Numbered from the stretch's first letter, positions 8,177 through 15,986 are shown. The stretch: DNA of 64,000 bases from Leptotrichia sp. oral taxon 223 (GCF_013394795.1 NZ_JABXYU010000001.1:930001-994000), one strand, 5' to 3'. Made by a program: numbers and translations. The notes: generated from the letters alone by a model not told the origin.

Positions 8177-8922
8177 CTCCTTTCGATGTAATCTACGTAC
8201 TTATTCCATTCTTTTAAAGAATGTTTTATTACTACTCTTGTATCTATTTTTTTATTCAATTTATTTTTTGGTTTTTTAACTTCAACAATTTCTTTTCCGT
8301 TAAATTTGATTATCTGTCCTGTTCTTCCTGGAACTTTCCAACTAGTGCTGTCAGTTGTGTCAAAACGATATTTCAATATATCTTTAGGAGTAAAACCTAA
8401 TCCGTGAACTTTACAATTATTGCTGTGTGCTATTTTTATCAAAGGATTAAGATATTTGTATTCTGTTTTTTTTATGTGTTTTATCGCTAAACCTCCGATA
8501 GCAATAAAATCATATCCTTTAGATAAATTCACAAATTCTTCAAGCCCTCTGCTCTTGTGCCAAACAGGTATGCTTTTTTTATTTGTGCTTTTTTCTATAT
8601 ATTCCCTTATTTCTTTTACTTTTTCGTATCCTAAAATACTGTCCACATCTAGTTCAAAAAAATATTTGACATTCCATTTTTTAATAAATTCTATATACTC
8701 ATTAATATATGTTTCAAAATTTATTTTCGTTTTTTTAGAATTCATAAAAGTGAATGCGCCTGAATCTAACAAAAAATTTTCTAATTTTATTTTTTGTTCA
8801 ACAAATTTCATATAATCATTTTTATTTCCTCTCAAATAAAAATAACTTTCAAGGAGTCTTTTAGGCTTGACTCCTTCTTTTTCATATCCTTTTAACGCAG
8901 CTAAAAATATTTTTGCTCCCAT
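8173..8922 (-). CDS. dpdA: DpdA-like 7-deazaguanine DNA transglycosylase
   Basis: A protein of about 249 residues resembling phage DpdA, the TGT-related enzyme that exchanges guanine in DNA for a 7-deazaguanine base. It carries the DSGAFTFMN motif near residue 50, the FELDVDSILGYEKV segment with candidate nucleophile aspartates, an AIGGLA turn, and the DSTSWKVPGR segment typical of the group. I chose ATG 8922 because GGAAGGAAATATAAAA precedes it. It sits two bases after the ParB-like gene and ahead of queD, queE and folE. It lacks the RNA-binding domain of tRNA enzymes, as expected for phage forms. Confidence 0.82.
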   Translation of the reverse strand: MGAKIFLAALKGYEKEGVKPKRLLESYFYLRGNKNDYMKFVEQKIKLENFLLDSGAFTFMNSKKTKINFETYINEYIEFIKKWNVKYFFELDVDSILGYEKVKEIREYIEKSTNKKSIPVWHKSRGLEEFVNLSKGYDFIAIGGLAIKHIKKTEYKYLNPLIKIAHSNNCKVHGLGFTPKDILKYRFDTTDSTSWKVPGRTGQIIKFNGKEIVEVKKPKNKLNKKIDTRVVIKHSLKEWNKYVDYIERS

Positions 8923-8924
8923 TT

Positions 8925-9416
8925 TTATATTTCCTTCCCACAATGTGGACAAAGTTTTTTCTTTTCTTCTTTTTGCTCTTTTTCTTCTTCTGCAAAAAAA
9001 TCGTTAATGTCTACATTTTCAATTTCTAAAATATTTTCTAATTCCGCTTCATTAAAACCTAATAAATCTAAATCAAAGCCGTTTACCTCCAACTTATTCA
9101 ATTCATACTGTAACTTTTCAATATCAAATTCAGTATTCATTGTAAGTTTATTATGAGCAATAGCATAAGCTGTTTTCTGCTCCTCTGTTAAATGATTTAA
9201 CCTGATTACTTCAACTTCTGCATATCCAAGTTCTTTTAATGCTAAATATCTTCCGTGCCCTTCGATTATTATGCCTTTTTCATCAATTGCAATCGGATCA
9301 TTGAATCCAAATTCTCGAATACTGTTTTTAATCTGTTCAATTTGCCATTCAGGATGTTCTTTTGCATTTCCTGAATACTCAATTATTTCATTGATATTTA
9401 TTTTCTCAATCTTCAT
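8925..9416 (-). CDS. ParB/Srx-fold nuclease-like protein with C-terminal zinc knuckle
   Basis: A 163-residue protein. Residues 1-95 form a ParB N-terminal domain: ININEIIEYSGNAKEHPEWQ, then GIIIEGHGRYLALKELGY, the conserved GHxR-type loop. A glutamate-rich linker follows, and the protein ends CPHCGKEI, half of a zinc ribbon. ATG 9416 has AAAGGGGGCAAAA upstream. Phage proteins of this type often accompany DNA-modification enzymes. It is the first gene of the operon after a terminator, two bases before the dpdA-like gene. DNA recognition or guiding of modification is inferred. Confidence 0.8.
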   Translation of the reverse strand: MKIEKININEIIEYSGNAKEHPEWQIEQIKNSIREFGFNDPIAIDEKGIIIEGHGRYLALKELGYAEVEVIRLNHLTEEQKTAYAIAHNKLTMNTEFDIEKLQYELNKLEVNGFDLDLLGFNEAELENILEIENVDINDFFAEEEKEQKEEKKKLCPHCGKEI

Positions 9417-9452
9417 TTTTGCCCCCTTTCTTTGATTTTTAGACAAAAAAAG

Positions 9453-9508
9453 ACCGTATGTATAAAATCAAGGCTTTTCAGTTCCTTAAATTTATAAATA
9501 CGGTCATC
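9453..9508 (-). terminator. Leftward rho-independent terminator
   Basis: On the minus strand the arms GACCGTAT and ATACGGTC close a hairpin with an inner AAGG/CCTT stem, followed by a run of seven T residues. It lies after the small TTG gene and before the ParB-like gene, so it separates the two leftward transcripts or acts as a processive-antitermination point within one late transcript. Confidence 0.75.
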
Positions 9509-9564
9509 ATTTTGTGTACGTCGATATTTATACTTTATTCAATTGTTGTTTGAAACTTTTGAAA

Positions 9565-9720
9565 TCAGGTTACTTTTTTGCATACTCTGCTTTGATATTT
9601 CTTAGTTTCTGTTGTTTCTATTAATATAATCCCGTTGGGTCTTTTGTCAATAAAGATTTTTCCTATTTTTTCACTTTCTAAAAAATCTTTAATTTCTTTG
9701 AGTTCTTTTTTTGTGTTCAA
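9565..9720 (-). CDS. Small hypothetical phage protein, TTG start
   Basis: A 51-residue protein starting with TTG 9720, preceded by an ideal AGGAGG site five bases upstream (AGGAGGTAAAATTG). The product is charged: a helix LNTKKELKEIKDFLESEK, then a beta-like segment IFIDKRPNGIILIETTE, and a basic tail with one cysteine. It is followed by the terminator at 9453-9508. I do not recognise it. Codon use and the strong ribosome site support translation. Confidence 0.65.
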   Translation of the reverse strand: MNTKKELKEIKDFLESEKIGKIFIDKRPNGIILIETTETKKYQSRVCKKVT

Positions 9721-9800
9721 TTTTACCTCCTAATTATACCTTATTTTATTGTTTTTTTCAAGTGTTTGAGCTTTGTTTTTTCTTGAAAAAATTTAAAATT

Positions 9801-10481
9801 TTAAACAATAATTTTTTTTGATTTTTCCATTACTTCCTTTATGCCTTTCAAACAACTTTTCACATGTTTCAAATTATGATAGACTATATTACTTGCTCTT
9901 CGTTCAAATTGAAATCGTGCTTGCATAAAATACGACATATAAACTTTATGATTATTTAAAGTATCATTTGATAAAAATCCAATAAAATCTAATAACTCTT
10001 CTATATTTTCACCCTTTTTAAATAATTTAATTGCTTTAGTTATTTCGTTTTGTAATTCATCCAAACCTTTTTCAACGCTTTTATGTTTTGAATAATAATT
10101 TCCTAATCGACCATAATTAAGAACTCCACCATAGGTTTTATGTTCCTTTTTCGCTTTTTCTATATATGATCTCGTATTGTCTAGAGTGTTTTCTATCATT
10201 TGTTTAGTCTTTTGTTCTTTGTATCCTTTAACAAACCAGAAGTCTGCCCGTTCTTTAGGTGGAATAATTTTTCTAAAAGCTCCCAAAGAATCGCTTTCTA
10301 TTTCGCACTTTTCACAACAAAAAAAGTACTCATAGTCAGGCATTTTCTTTTTAAAAATTCTAAATTCTAAACATCCGTCATCAATAATTTTCATACCATT
10401 GTATTGTCTTATCGCTTTGATATAGTTCCCACACTTGCCACATCGAAAAAGTGTTTCGACAACTTTAAATTTCTTTTCCAT
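9801..10481 (-). CDS. Hypothetical phage protein with N-terminal zinc ribbon
   Basis: A 226-residue protein. Two CxxC-type pairs near residues 14-20 (CGKCG) and 55-60 (CCEKCE) form a likely treble-clef or zinc ribbon. The rest is helical and basic, with segments like KAIKLFKKGENIEELLDFIGFL. No enzyme motif is seen. The start follows AAGGAGACAAAA. It lies between two small membrane genes and the small TTG gene in the leftward operon. Nucleic-acid binding is a reasonable guess only. Confidence 0.7.
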   Translation of the reverse strand: MEKKFKVVETLFRCGKCGNYIKAIRQYNGMKIIDDGCLEFRIFKKKMPDYEYFFCCEKCEIESDSLGAFRKIIPPKERADFWFVKGYKEQKTKQMIENTLDNTRSYIEKAKKEHKTYGGVLNYGRLGNYYSKHKSVEKGLDELQNEITKAIKLFKKGENIEELLDFIGFLSNDTLNNHKVYMSYFMQARFQFERRASNIVYHNLKHVKSCLKGIKEVMEKSKKIIV

Positions 10482-10519
10482 TTTTGTCTCCTTTTTTAAA
10501 TATGATTAATTATACCATT

Positions 10520-10753
10520 TTACACTCTAATTGCAAAAAATACAATCAAATTTATTGTTGCATAAATCAGCAGGATATTTAAAAACCAAAATACTAAAAA
10601 ATACGCTACATTGTAATGTGTGTAATCAATTTTAGTTATTCCTCTTAATTTCTTCTTTACATCTTCAACTAAAGCATACAGATAGCTGACTAAAAAGAAA
10701 ACTAAAAATATTGTAACTGCTGCACTTAAAATTCTCATTATTATTTCTAGCAT
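10520..10753 (-). CDS. Small membrane protein (pair, second gene)
   Basis: A 77-residue protein with two hydrophobic helices, about residues 9-28 (AAVTIFLVFFLVSYLYALV) and 50-75 (AYFLVFWFLNILLIYATIN). A basic loop lies between them. It directly follows another small membrane gene (stop at 10754, start at 10753). Two adjacent small membrane genes can be holin components, but these sit in the DNA-metabolism block, not beside an endolysin, so that role is not supported. Confidence 0.65.
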   Translation of the reverse strand: MLEIIMRILSAAVTIFLVFFLVSYLYALVEDVKKKLRGITKIDYTHYNVAYFLVFWFLNILLIYATINLIVFFAIRV

Positions 10754-10978
10754 TTAATCCTCCTTAATCTTGAACAATCCGAATACAAAAGTTAAAATCT
10801 GAACTCCTACACCCCAAAAAACATATAATATAAAATCTATTAACATTAATTTTGCAAATTCTAATAATGTTTTTACATTTGAAATATCATTTATTGTTTT
10901 ATATACTAATAATCCTAAACTTCCTAAAATAATTGTTACATATAATATCGTTATTATTGCTGATACTACTTTTCTCAT
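10754..10978 (-). CDS. Small membrane protein (pair, first gene)
   Basis: A 74-residue protein with hydrophobic helices at about residues 5-26 (VSAIITILYVTIILGSLGLL) and 42-68 (AKLMLIDFILYVFWGVGVQI). The ATG at 10978 follows AGGAGGAATCAGT. It lies 11 bases downstream of the radical SAM gene and abuts the next membrane gene. Function is unknown. Confidence 0.65.
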   Translation of the reverse strand: MRKVVSAIITILYVTIILGSLGLLVYKTINDISNVKTLLEFAKLMLIDFILYVFWGVGVQILTFVFGLFKIKED

Positions 10979-10989
10979 ACTGATTCCTC

Positions 10990-11739
10990 CTATTTCTTTT
11001 TATAACTTTTCATCCAATCTTGAACAAACCACAATTGCCCGCAACCGCCACCAATTGTATCTTGTCCTGCTGGATCAAATATTCTAGTATTGTAACCTTT
11101 TATTTCTTCATCTGAAATATTATTACCGTCTATGCAATAATTCAAATAAACTGGACGTCCTGTATTTTCAGACCATTCGATTCCGTAATCCCTAATTTCT
11201 CTTAATGTTAATTTATTTTTATATGGTATTAATTTGTTTCTTTTTTCTTCATTTGCTTGATGTATAGAAAATTGTAAACCAATTTTATTAATTTCTATTG
11301 ATAATTTCATAAAATCATTTAATTCTTTATATTTTCTTAAACCTACTGTTGAAATTAATAATTGAGCATTTGGAAATAATTTATTTAATTTAACAATAGC
11401 TTCTTTAACTTGATAATAATTATCGAAAGGCTCTCCCATACTCATAAACATAATTTGAAATTTTTCAATTTCATTTGTATTTTTAATTTCATTTAATACT
11501 TTATTATTTATAACTATTTTTACTTGTTCAACAATTTCATCTGATGTTAAACTTCTAATAAATCTTTTTCCTGTTCCACAAAAAGTACAGCCCACCTTGC
11601 AACCACTTTGGACAGAGCAACAAATTACTGTTCTTTTTTTATAACTTTCATATTTGTACAAAACACTTTCTGCTACCATGTCTTGTTTAGTAAAAACAAA
11701 TTTACATACATTATGATCTTCTAAAATTCTATATTCCAT
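10990..11739 (-). CDS. RlmN/Cfr-like radical SAM methyltransferase, short phage form
   Basis: A 249-residue enzyme with the full catalytic set of the RlmN/Cfr family: the CCSVQSGCKVGCTFCGTG segment holds the CxxxCxxC cluster site plus the preceding conserved Cys, followed by SLTSDEIVEQV, the MSMGEPFDN motif, an ISTVGLRKY segment, a LQFSIHQANEE segment, and GGGCGQLWF, which contains the C-terminal methyl-carrier Cys. RlmN proteins are usually about 350 residues; here the N-terminal tRNA/rRNA-binding helical domain (about 90 residues) is missing. Host RlmN methylates A2503 of 23S rRNA and some tRNAs. The target of the phage form is unknown. Confidence 0.85.
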   Translation of the reverse strand: MEYRILEDHNVCKFVFTKQDMVAESVLYKYESYKKRTVICCSVQSGCKVGCTFCGTGKRFIRSLTSDEIVEQVKIVINNKVLNEIKNTNEIEKFQIMFMSMGEPFDNYYQVKEAIVKLNKLFPNAQLLISTVGLRKYKELNDFMKLSIEINKIGLQFSIHQANEEKRNKLIPYKNKLTLREIRDYGIEWSENTGRPVYLNYCIDGNNISDEEIKGYNTRIFDPAGQDTIGGGCGQLWFVQDWMKSYKKK

Positions 11740-11787
11740 TTCTACTCCTAACCTTTCTCTAATAAAAAGACTTTCTGCGACTGAACT

Positions 11788-12018
11788 TTATTTTTCCTCG
11801 TAAATTTCCAAAGTTCCTTGAATTTCGTCATCTTCGATTACAAACATTCTACTATTTGTAGTTTTGTAATAGAATAATGTAAATCCATCGCTATCTTCTT
11901 TTTTCTCATCTGATTCAAGCAGTTGACACATTTCAATCAGAAGTCCTTTTTCCAACAAATTATTATCCCAAACTTCTAAAAAAATTCTTTCATAATCTTG
12001 TCTTTCTTTATCAGTCAT
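11788..12018 (-). CDS. Hypothetical acidic phage protein
   Basis: A 76-residue, strongly acidic protein beginning MTDKERQDYERIFLEVWDN and ending GTLEIYEEK. It overlaps the HNH nuclease gene by four bases (ATGA), so the two are coupled. No recognised domain. The 48 bases to the next gene downstream contain no evident signal. Confidence 0.6.
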   Translation of the reverse strand: MTDKERQDYERIFLEVWDNNLLEKGLLIEMCQLLESDEKKEDSDGFTLFYYKTTNSRMFVIEDDEIQGTLEIYEEK

Positions 12019-12803
12019 TCTTTATCCTCCTTAAACGCCTTAAAATGATTTTTGTAAATCTTTTTCAATTCTTTTATCTGTTCATAATCCAAATAAATAC
12101 CCCTCACATTATACTTTCTTTCAAATGCTTCCACTCCAATATCGTGCTTTTCAGTATGATGTTGTCTACAAAGTGAAATATATCTTCCTTGTCCTTTATC
12201 ATTCGCATAACCTCCCAAACTTCCAGCCGACTGCCAATGTTCAAAGTCAACTGGAGTTCTATTGCATACCGCACAACGTTTATATTTTAATTTCGCATAA
12301 ATATATTTTTCTTCATTCTGCTGTTTATATAGCATTTGCATTTCTTCCCACATTGCTATATCATTTTGGAGAAAATAATCAAATAAATAATTAGTAAAGG
12401 CTATTGCTCCATTATTACTCATCATATCAAGTTTTAGACTGAATGTGCCTGTAAGAGTTAATAAAAATCTTTGCATTTCTTCCCGGACAAAATCTATTAA
12501 ATCATTTGTTACAATATTCACCTTAGTTTCCTTAGTATAATTTTTATCTAAAACTTCACTCAGCCTGATTCTTAATTTTTCTTCTATATTTTTAAAAGGC
12601 TTGTACCCTTTCAAATTAATTCCACTATGCCTGATATAAAGTTTTTTCAAATCTTCTTTTGCCTTATAAAGAAAATAATCAGAAATATTTGGTTTTTCCT
12701 TGCTACTTTTCCAGTTAATGTCTACTCCTTTCAAATGATAGGCGTAGCAGTCTATAAACCAGTAAATTAATTTTTGGTTTTCTCTGCTCATCCTCTTTGC
12801 CAT
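12015..12803 (-). CDS. Putative phage HNH endonuclease
   Basis: A 262-residue protein with a C-terminal HNH-type zinc-finger nuclease. Near residue 180 it has RCAVCNRTPVDFEHWQSAG, and later ISLCRQHHTEKHDIG, giving the Cys pair and catalytic histidines of an HNHc-type domain. The N-terminal 170 residues are helical and resemble phage putative HNHc nuclease proteins (PF16784-like, from memory). It lies among replication and recombination genes, so a role in processing replicating DNA is likely. ATG 12803 has AGGAAGG about ten bases upstream; ATG 12791 is an alternative. Confidence 0.75.
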   Translation of the reverse strand: MAKRMSRENQKLIYWFIDCYAYHLKGVDINWKSSKEKPNISDYFLYKAKEDLKKLYIRHSGINLKGYKPFKNIEEKLRIRLSEVLDKNYTKETKVNIVTNDLIDFVREEMQRFLLTLTGTFSLKLDMMSNNGAIAFTNYLFDYFLQNDIAMWEEMQMLYKQQNEEKYIYAKLKYKRCAVCNRTPVDFEHWQSAGSLGGYANDKGQGRYISLCRQHHTEKHDIGVEAFERKYNVRGIYLDYEQIKELKKIYKNHFKAFKEDKE

Positions 12804-12952
12804 TTCTTTTTAGCCTTCCTTTTCTTAATAAATTTAATATCCTTGAACAAATTAGCATTAAGTTTTGCAAACTCAAAATCACGTCTACTCATTTCTGTAT
12901 TGCATAATATACTTGCTTTTATTCTTTTGACTGTTTTCTCTTGCTCATCCAT
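12788..12952 (-). CDS. Small basic phage protein
   Basis: A 54-residue protein, MDEQEKTVKRIKASILCNT at the start and a very basic end (KFIKKRKAKKKWQRG). It overlaps the HNH gene by 16 bases and starts two bases after the Rha gene stop, with GAGGAACTGAT as the ribosome site. No family recognised; its charge suggests nucleic-acid contact. Confidence 0.6.
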   Translation of the reverse strand: MDEQEKTVKRIKASILCNTEMSRRDFEFAKLNANLFKDIKFIKKRKAKKKWQRG

Positions 12953-12953
12953 A

Positions 12954-13568
12954 TCAGTTCCTCAATTCTGCTTTTTCTATCCAGTTCTGTACATACGCCA
13001 ATGCTTCAGTTAAGTCCTTTCTCTTAATATCACGATAGCTTGCAACTCCAAACCTGTCCTTTAAATCCCTGTAAATTGCAGGGAACATTAAATTTCTGTC
13101 AGCGTCTATCACATCCAGCCTTTGGTAAACTCTTATCGAAACCGCTTTTTGTAATTTTCTTTGTTCTGTGTGGTCTATTCTTATCTCGTTGTCAACTTTG
13201 TTTTCTACGATGTCAATTCTATGCTTGACACTTTTCATTTCATTTGCCTGCAATATGATCATGTCTTCGATTGCCATTGGCTTTTTTAATTCTTCTATTT
13301 TTTCAATAAGTTTAAATCTAGTTTCAGCACTGTATCTTGCTCCAAGCTGCAAGACACCTTTGTAATTCAAAAGAAACATTGGTTGACTTCTGTTAAAATT
13401 ATCTATATAGGTGGTTGGCTGAAAAATTAGCCGACCTCTTTCTTCTCCTAATTTACTGATTTCATCCCTAATATCAGCTAAAATATTTTTGTGTTCTTTT
13501 TCTGCTATTTGTGCCACTTCCAAACTTGTCAATGTGTCTCTGCTTTTTACATTTATTAATTCGTTCAT
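12954..13568 (-). CDS. Rha-family phage regulatory protein with ORF6C domain
   Basis: A 204-residue protein. The N-terminal half is Rha-like: TSLEVAQIAEKEHKNILADI, followed by FNRSQPMFLLNYKGVLQLGARYS. The C-terminal half, from about residue 110, resembles ORF6C (LQANEMKSVKHRIDIVENKV, then LQKAVSIRVYQRLDVIDA and DLKDRFGVASYRDI). Rha proteins are phage regulators or antirepressors. I chose ATG 13568 because AGGAGGAATATTA lies directly upstream; an upstream in-frame start at 13616 has no ribosome site. Confidence 0.8.
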   Translation of the reverse strand: MNELINVKSRDTLTSLEVAQIAEKEHKNILADIRDEISKLGEERGRLIFQPTTYIDNFNRSQPMFLLNYKGVLQLGARYSAETRFKLIEKIEELKKPMAIEDMIILQANEMKSVKHRIDIVENKVDNEIRIDHTEQRKLQKAVSIRVYQRLDVIDADRNLMFPAIYRDLKDRFGVASYRDIKRKDLTEALAYVQNWIEKAELRN

Positions 13569-13619
13569 TAATATTCCTCCTAGTTTTTTCTTATGCATTT
13601 TTACTTGTGTATGCATAAG

Positions 13620-14117
13620 TTAATAATTTTCTTTCGTTCTCTCGTTCATATTTTTAAGCCATTTTTCGTGATGAACTTGTAAAAATTCCTTTTCAGTTGC
13701 TCCTACGTATTCAGCCACAATTAAAATTGCTGCTATTATTTTGTTTTCTCTTTCTTGAGAAAATTTTGATAAAAATATTAAAGCAATCTCTAAGTTCTCT
13801 ATACACCTTTTATAAAATTTAACATTTTTGCCTCCAGAATTTCTAAACAATCCTTGATTAATAAAACTCAAGTAAAAATGAAGGCAATCTGACAACTCTT
13901 CCAAAACTTTCCTTTTGTTTATTTTTTCTGTGTTATTTTTCCAATAATTCCATTCACTTTTGAGTTCTTGAGTTAGTTCTCCTAATTCAGCAATAAAAGC
14001 GACAAACGTTCTTATTTGTGTTCTTTCCCTTAAAGTTTTCTTTTCATCAAATTTCTTATCCAACATCGCTTGTCTTTTTAGTAGTTCATCCATATCAAAC
14101 TTTTTCAATGCTTCCAT
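13620..14117 (-). CDS. Dimeric (all-alpha) dUTPase
   Basis: A 165-residue all-helical nucleotide pyrophosphohydrolase that removes dUTP and supplies dUMP. Metal-binding acids are visible in AFIAELGELTQELKSEWNYW (ExxxE) and in LEELSDCLHFYLSFINQG (ExxD), the standard pattern of dimeric dUTPase (PF08761). Family length is about 160-180. The start follows AGGAGGAGTTGAAATAG. It is part of the DNA-metabolism block beside the RusA gene. Confidence 0.85.
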   Translation of the reverse strand: MEALKKFDMDELLKRQAMLDKKFDEKKTLRERTQIRTFVAFIAELGELTQELKSEWNYWKNNTEKINKRKVLEELSDCLHFYLSFINQGLFRNSGGKNVKFYKRCIENLEIALIFLSKFSQERENKIIAAILIVAEYVGATEKEFLQVHHEKWLKNMNERTKENY

Positions 14118-14136
14118 CTATTTCAACTCCTCCTGC

Positions 14137-14499
14137 TTATAAAATTTCTATTCTTACTCCTGCATTTTCCTTATCCACTTCATATCCTAGAAATACAGGT
14201 ATTATGTTTTCCATATTGTCATTCTCTATCCATCCGTTTTCCTGCATTAAATCTAATGGAAGCTGTGCAACGTTCACATAGTCAAATGACCTTTTGCTAT
14301 CACGTATAAAATAAAATCCAATCTTGTAAGGCTTTTCTTTGCCTTTTAGTATTTCCTTGAATTTTATGCCTTCCTGCCACCATTCATCAGCCGTATTTTT
14401 CTTGTATTTCATTACAGTTTCTGAATTTATCAGCCTTTTCCCTGTCCAGCGTTTGCTGTTTTTGGAACTTGGCACATTTCCAGATATAAAAATTCTCAT
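14137..14499 (-). CDS. rusA: RusA-like Holliday junction resolvase
   Basis: A 120-residue endonuclease that resolves recombination intermediates. The acidic active-site pattern is present: FDYVNVAQLPLDLMQENGWI matches the RusA D-x-D-N/L-x-K-x-x-x-D region, with the substitution YVN in place of PDN, and DNMENI continues the motif. N-terminal GNVPSSKNSKRWTGK is the usual P-x-x-x-R/K-P-like loop. Length matches the family (about 120). It lies in the recombination-replication block. Confidence 0.82.
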   Translation of the reverse strand: MRIFISGNVPSSKNSKRWTGKRLINSETVMKYKKNTADEWWQEGIKFKEILKGKEKPYKIGFYFIRDSKRSFDYVNVAQLPLDLMQENGWIENDNMENIIPVFLGYEVDKENAGVRIEIL

Positions 14500-14501
14500 T
14501 T

Positions 14502-14717
14502 TTACTTTTTTCTCCCTTCTTCCAGCTTAAATTTATAAAGTTCATCAAATGAATATTCCAAAGCCTTCTGCAATTTATTTTGTGGAATCTCCCAATTAAA
14601 TTGTTCTATGCTTTTTACATTACCACGATGCCTTTTTATGAATTTAAGCCATTCGTTTTTATCTGTTGTTTTTAGTTCGTTGTTGTCTATCCTTATACAA
14701 ATGAGTTTTATTTTCAT
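14502..14717 (-). CDS. Hypothetical phage protein
   Basis: A 71-residue protein beginning MKIKLICIRIDNNELKTTD, with a mixed alpha/beta start, an FNWEIPQNKL segment and a charged helical end. It overlaps the upstream 57-residue gene (ATGA) and ends two bases before rusA. No known domain recognised. Confidence 0.6.
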   Translation of the reverse strand: MKIKLICIRIDNNELKTTDKNEWLKFIKRHRGNVKSIEQFNWEIPQNKLQKALEYSFDELYKFKLEEGRKK

Positions 14718-14887
14718 TTAATCTGTTCCATTCCTCGCTTTGCAAAGAAGTTGTTGTTTCGTTCCAACTCCTGCAGAAGTTCGCTGTCTTCTTGTTGCAA
14801 CTCTGTTAATTTCTTTTCAATAACCTTTCTTCTTTTTAAGATTTGTTTGTTTCTTTTTACTAGATCATTTATTCTTACTGTTTTCAT
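14714..14887 (-). CDS. Small coiled-coil phage protein
   Basis: A 57-residue protein, mostly one charged helix: MKTVRINDLVKRNKQILKRR at the start, then EKKLTELQQEDSELLQELER in heptad-like spacing. Its start at 14887 follows TAGGAGGACGA, and its stop overlaps the next gene by four bases. Function unknown. Confidence 0.65.
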   Translation of the reverse strand: MKTVRINDLVKRNKQILKRRKVIEKKLTELQQEDSELLQELERNNNFFAKRGMEQIK

Positions 14888-14895
14888 TCGTCCTC

Positions 14896-15978
14896 CTAAA
14901 ATATTCTAATCTGTTCCGCTATAATCCTTTGTTTTCTTCTATGCTTCTTGAAAAATAAGTTTCTGAATATAGCTTCCAAAACTGTTGCCACTATGCTGTT
15001 TCCTGCCTGCTTGTATAATTGCGTATCCGAAATCCCCACAGACTTTGCGGCATAATAGTCCGTATCTCTGAATCCCATTAATCGCCAACATTCAAGTGGA
15101 GTTAATTTTCTTATTCTCGTGTTGTTGCTTAAAAAATTATTTTCCTGCCACGAACTCTTGGTTAAGACTGGAACTATATTTTCTTTTATTCCACCTTTGT
15201 TAAAACCGTGTCCTTTTTGAATTATGAAATTGTCAGTTGCCCTTTGCCCTGCTCTTGTTGTTATAGCAAACGCAGTATTACAATCTTCAAATTTTCTAGG
15301 ATTAAATTTTTCGCCCCTTGTAAATCCGTTTCTATTTTTCAAGTCAGAAAAACATTTCAGATATTTCTCAGATAAATAATACTTGTCATCTACCTTTTCC
15401 TCTAGCAAGTCTTTCATTTTAGATTTCAGTTCAACTGGCTTTGGAAATTTATAGTGCATATTCTCAAGACTACTTACCACAAATACTCTTTCCCTATTCT
15501 GTGGTATCCCGTAGTCTTTCGCATTCAACACTTCCCAGTTGCTGTAATATCCTAGACTGTTTAGAAAATTCAGCCATCTTTCAAAATCTTTGATGAACTT
15601 CTTGCCTACTAAATTCTTGACATTCTCTAATAGCAAGTGCTTTGGCAATGTTCCGTTTTCTTTTGCTTTCAGAAGCAATCTTTCAACTTCCAGTAAAAGT
15701 CCGCTTCTTGTATCCTTGCTTATCCCCTTCTGCTGCCCGGCAATGCTTAAATCCTGGCAAGGAAACGAATACGTGAGCAGGTCGCAGTATGGAAGTTTAT
15801 CGATTTTGGTTATATCTCCGAAATTTTTAACTTTTCCGTGTATTGCTTCATAAGACTTGTAAGCAAACTTGTCTATTTCGGAAATTCCTATGATTTCATA
15901 ATCGATTCCGATATTCCGTAAAGCCATAGCTTGACTTCCTATGCCGGCAAAAAGTTCTATGACTTTGATTTTTTGCAT
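14896..15978 (-). CDS. DNA (cytosine-5)-methyltransferase
   Basis: A 360-residue C5-methyltransferase. Motif I is ELFAGIGSQAMAL, motif IV has the catalytic cysteine in YSFPCQDLS, motif VI is LLLENVKNL, motif VIII is GIPQNRERVFVV, and motif X is KQAGNSIVATVLEAIF, so the enzyme looks intact. The region between VIII and IX, the target-recognition domain, is short. No restriction enzyme lies beside it, so it is an orphan methylase, probably protecting phage DNA. It sits between a DnaC-like loader and small phage genes. Recognition site cannot be read from the sequence. Confidence 0.95.
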   Translation of the reverse strand: MQKIKVIELFAGIGSQAMALRNIGIDYEIIGISEIDKFAYKSYEAIHGKVKNFGDITKIDKLPYCDLLTYSFPCQDLSIAGQQKGISKDTRSGLLLEVERLLLKAKENGTLPKHLLLENVKNLVGKKFIKDFERWLNFLNSLGYYSNWEVLNAKDYGIPQNRERVFVVSSLENMHYKFPKPVELKSKMKDLLEEKVDDKYYLSEKYLKCFSDLKNRNGFTRGEKFNPRKFEDCNTAFAITTRAGQRATDNFIIQKGHGFNKGGIKENIVPVLTKSSWQENNFLSNNTRIRKLTPLECWRLMGFRDTDYYAAKSVGISDTQLYKQAGNSIVATVLEAIFRNLFFKKHRRKQRIIAEQIRIF

Positions 15979-15986
15979 TTATCCTC

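Noticed and set aside
9421-9560. Possible preQ1 riboswitch upstream of the deazaguanine operon
   Set aside because: The hairpin there is a GACCGTAT/ATACGGTC terminator; I see no preQ1-I or preQ1-II core.
10520-10978. Holin-like reading of two small membrane genes
   Set aside because: No endolysin beside them and they sit in the early/DNA-metabolism block.
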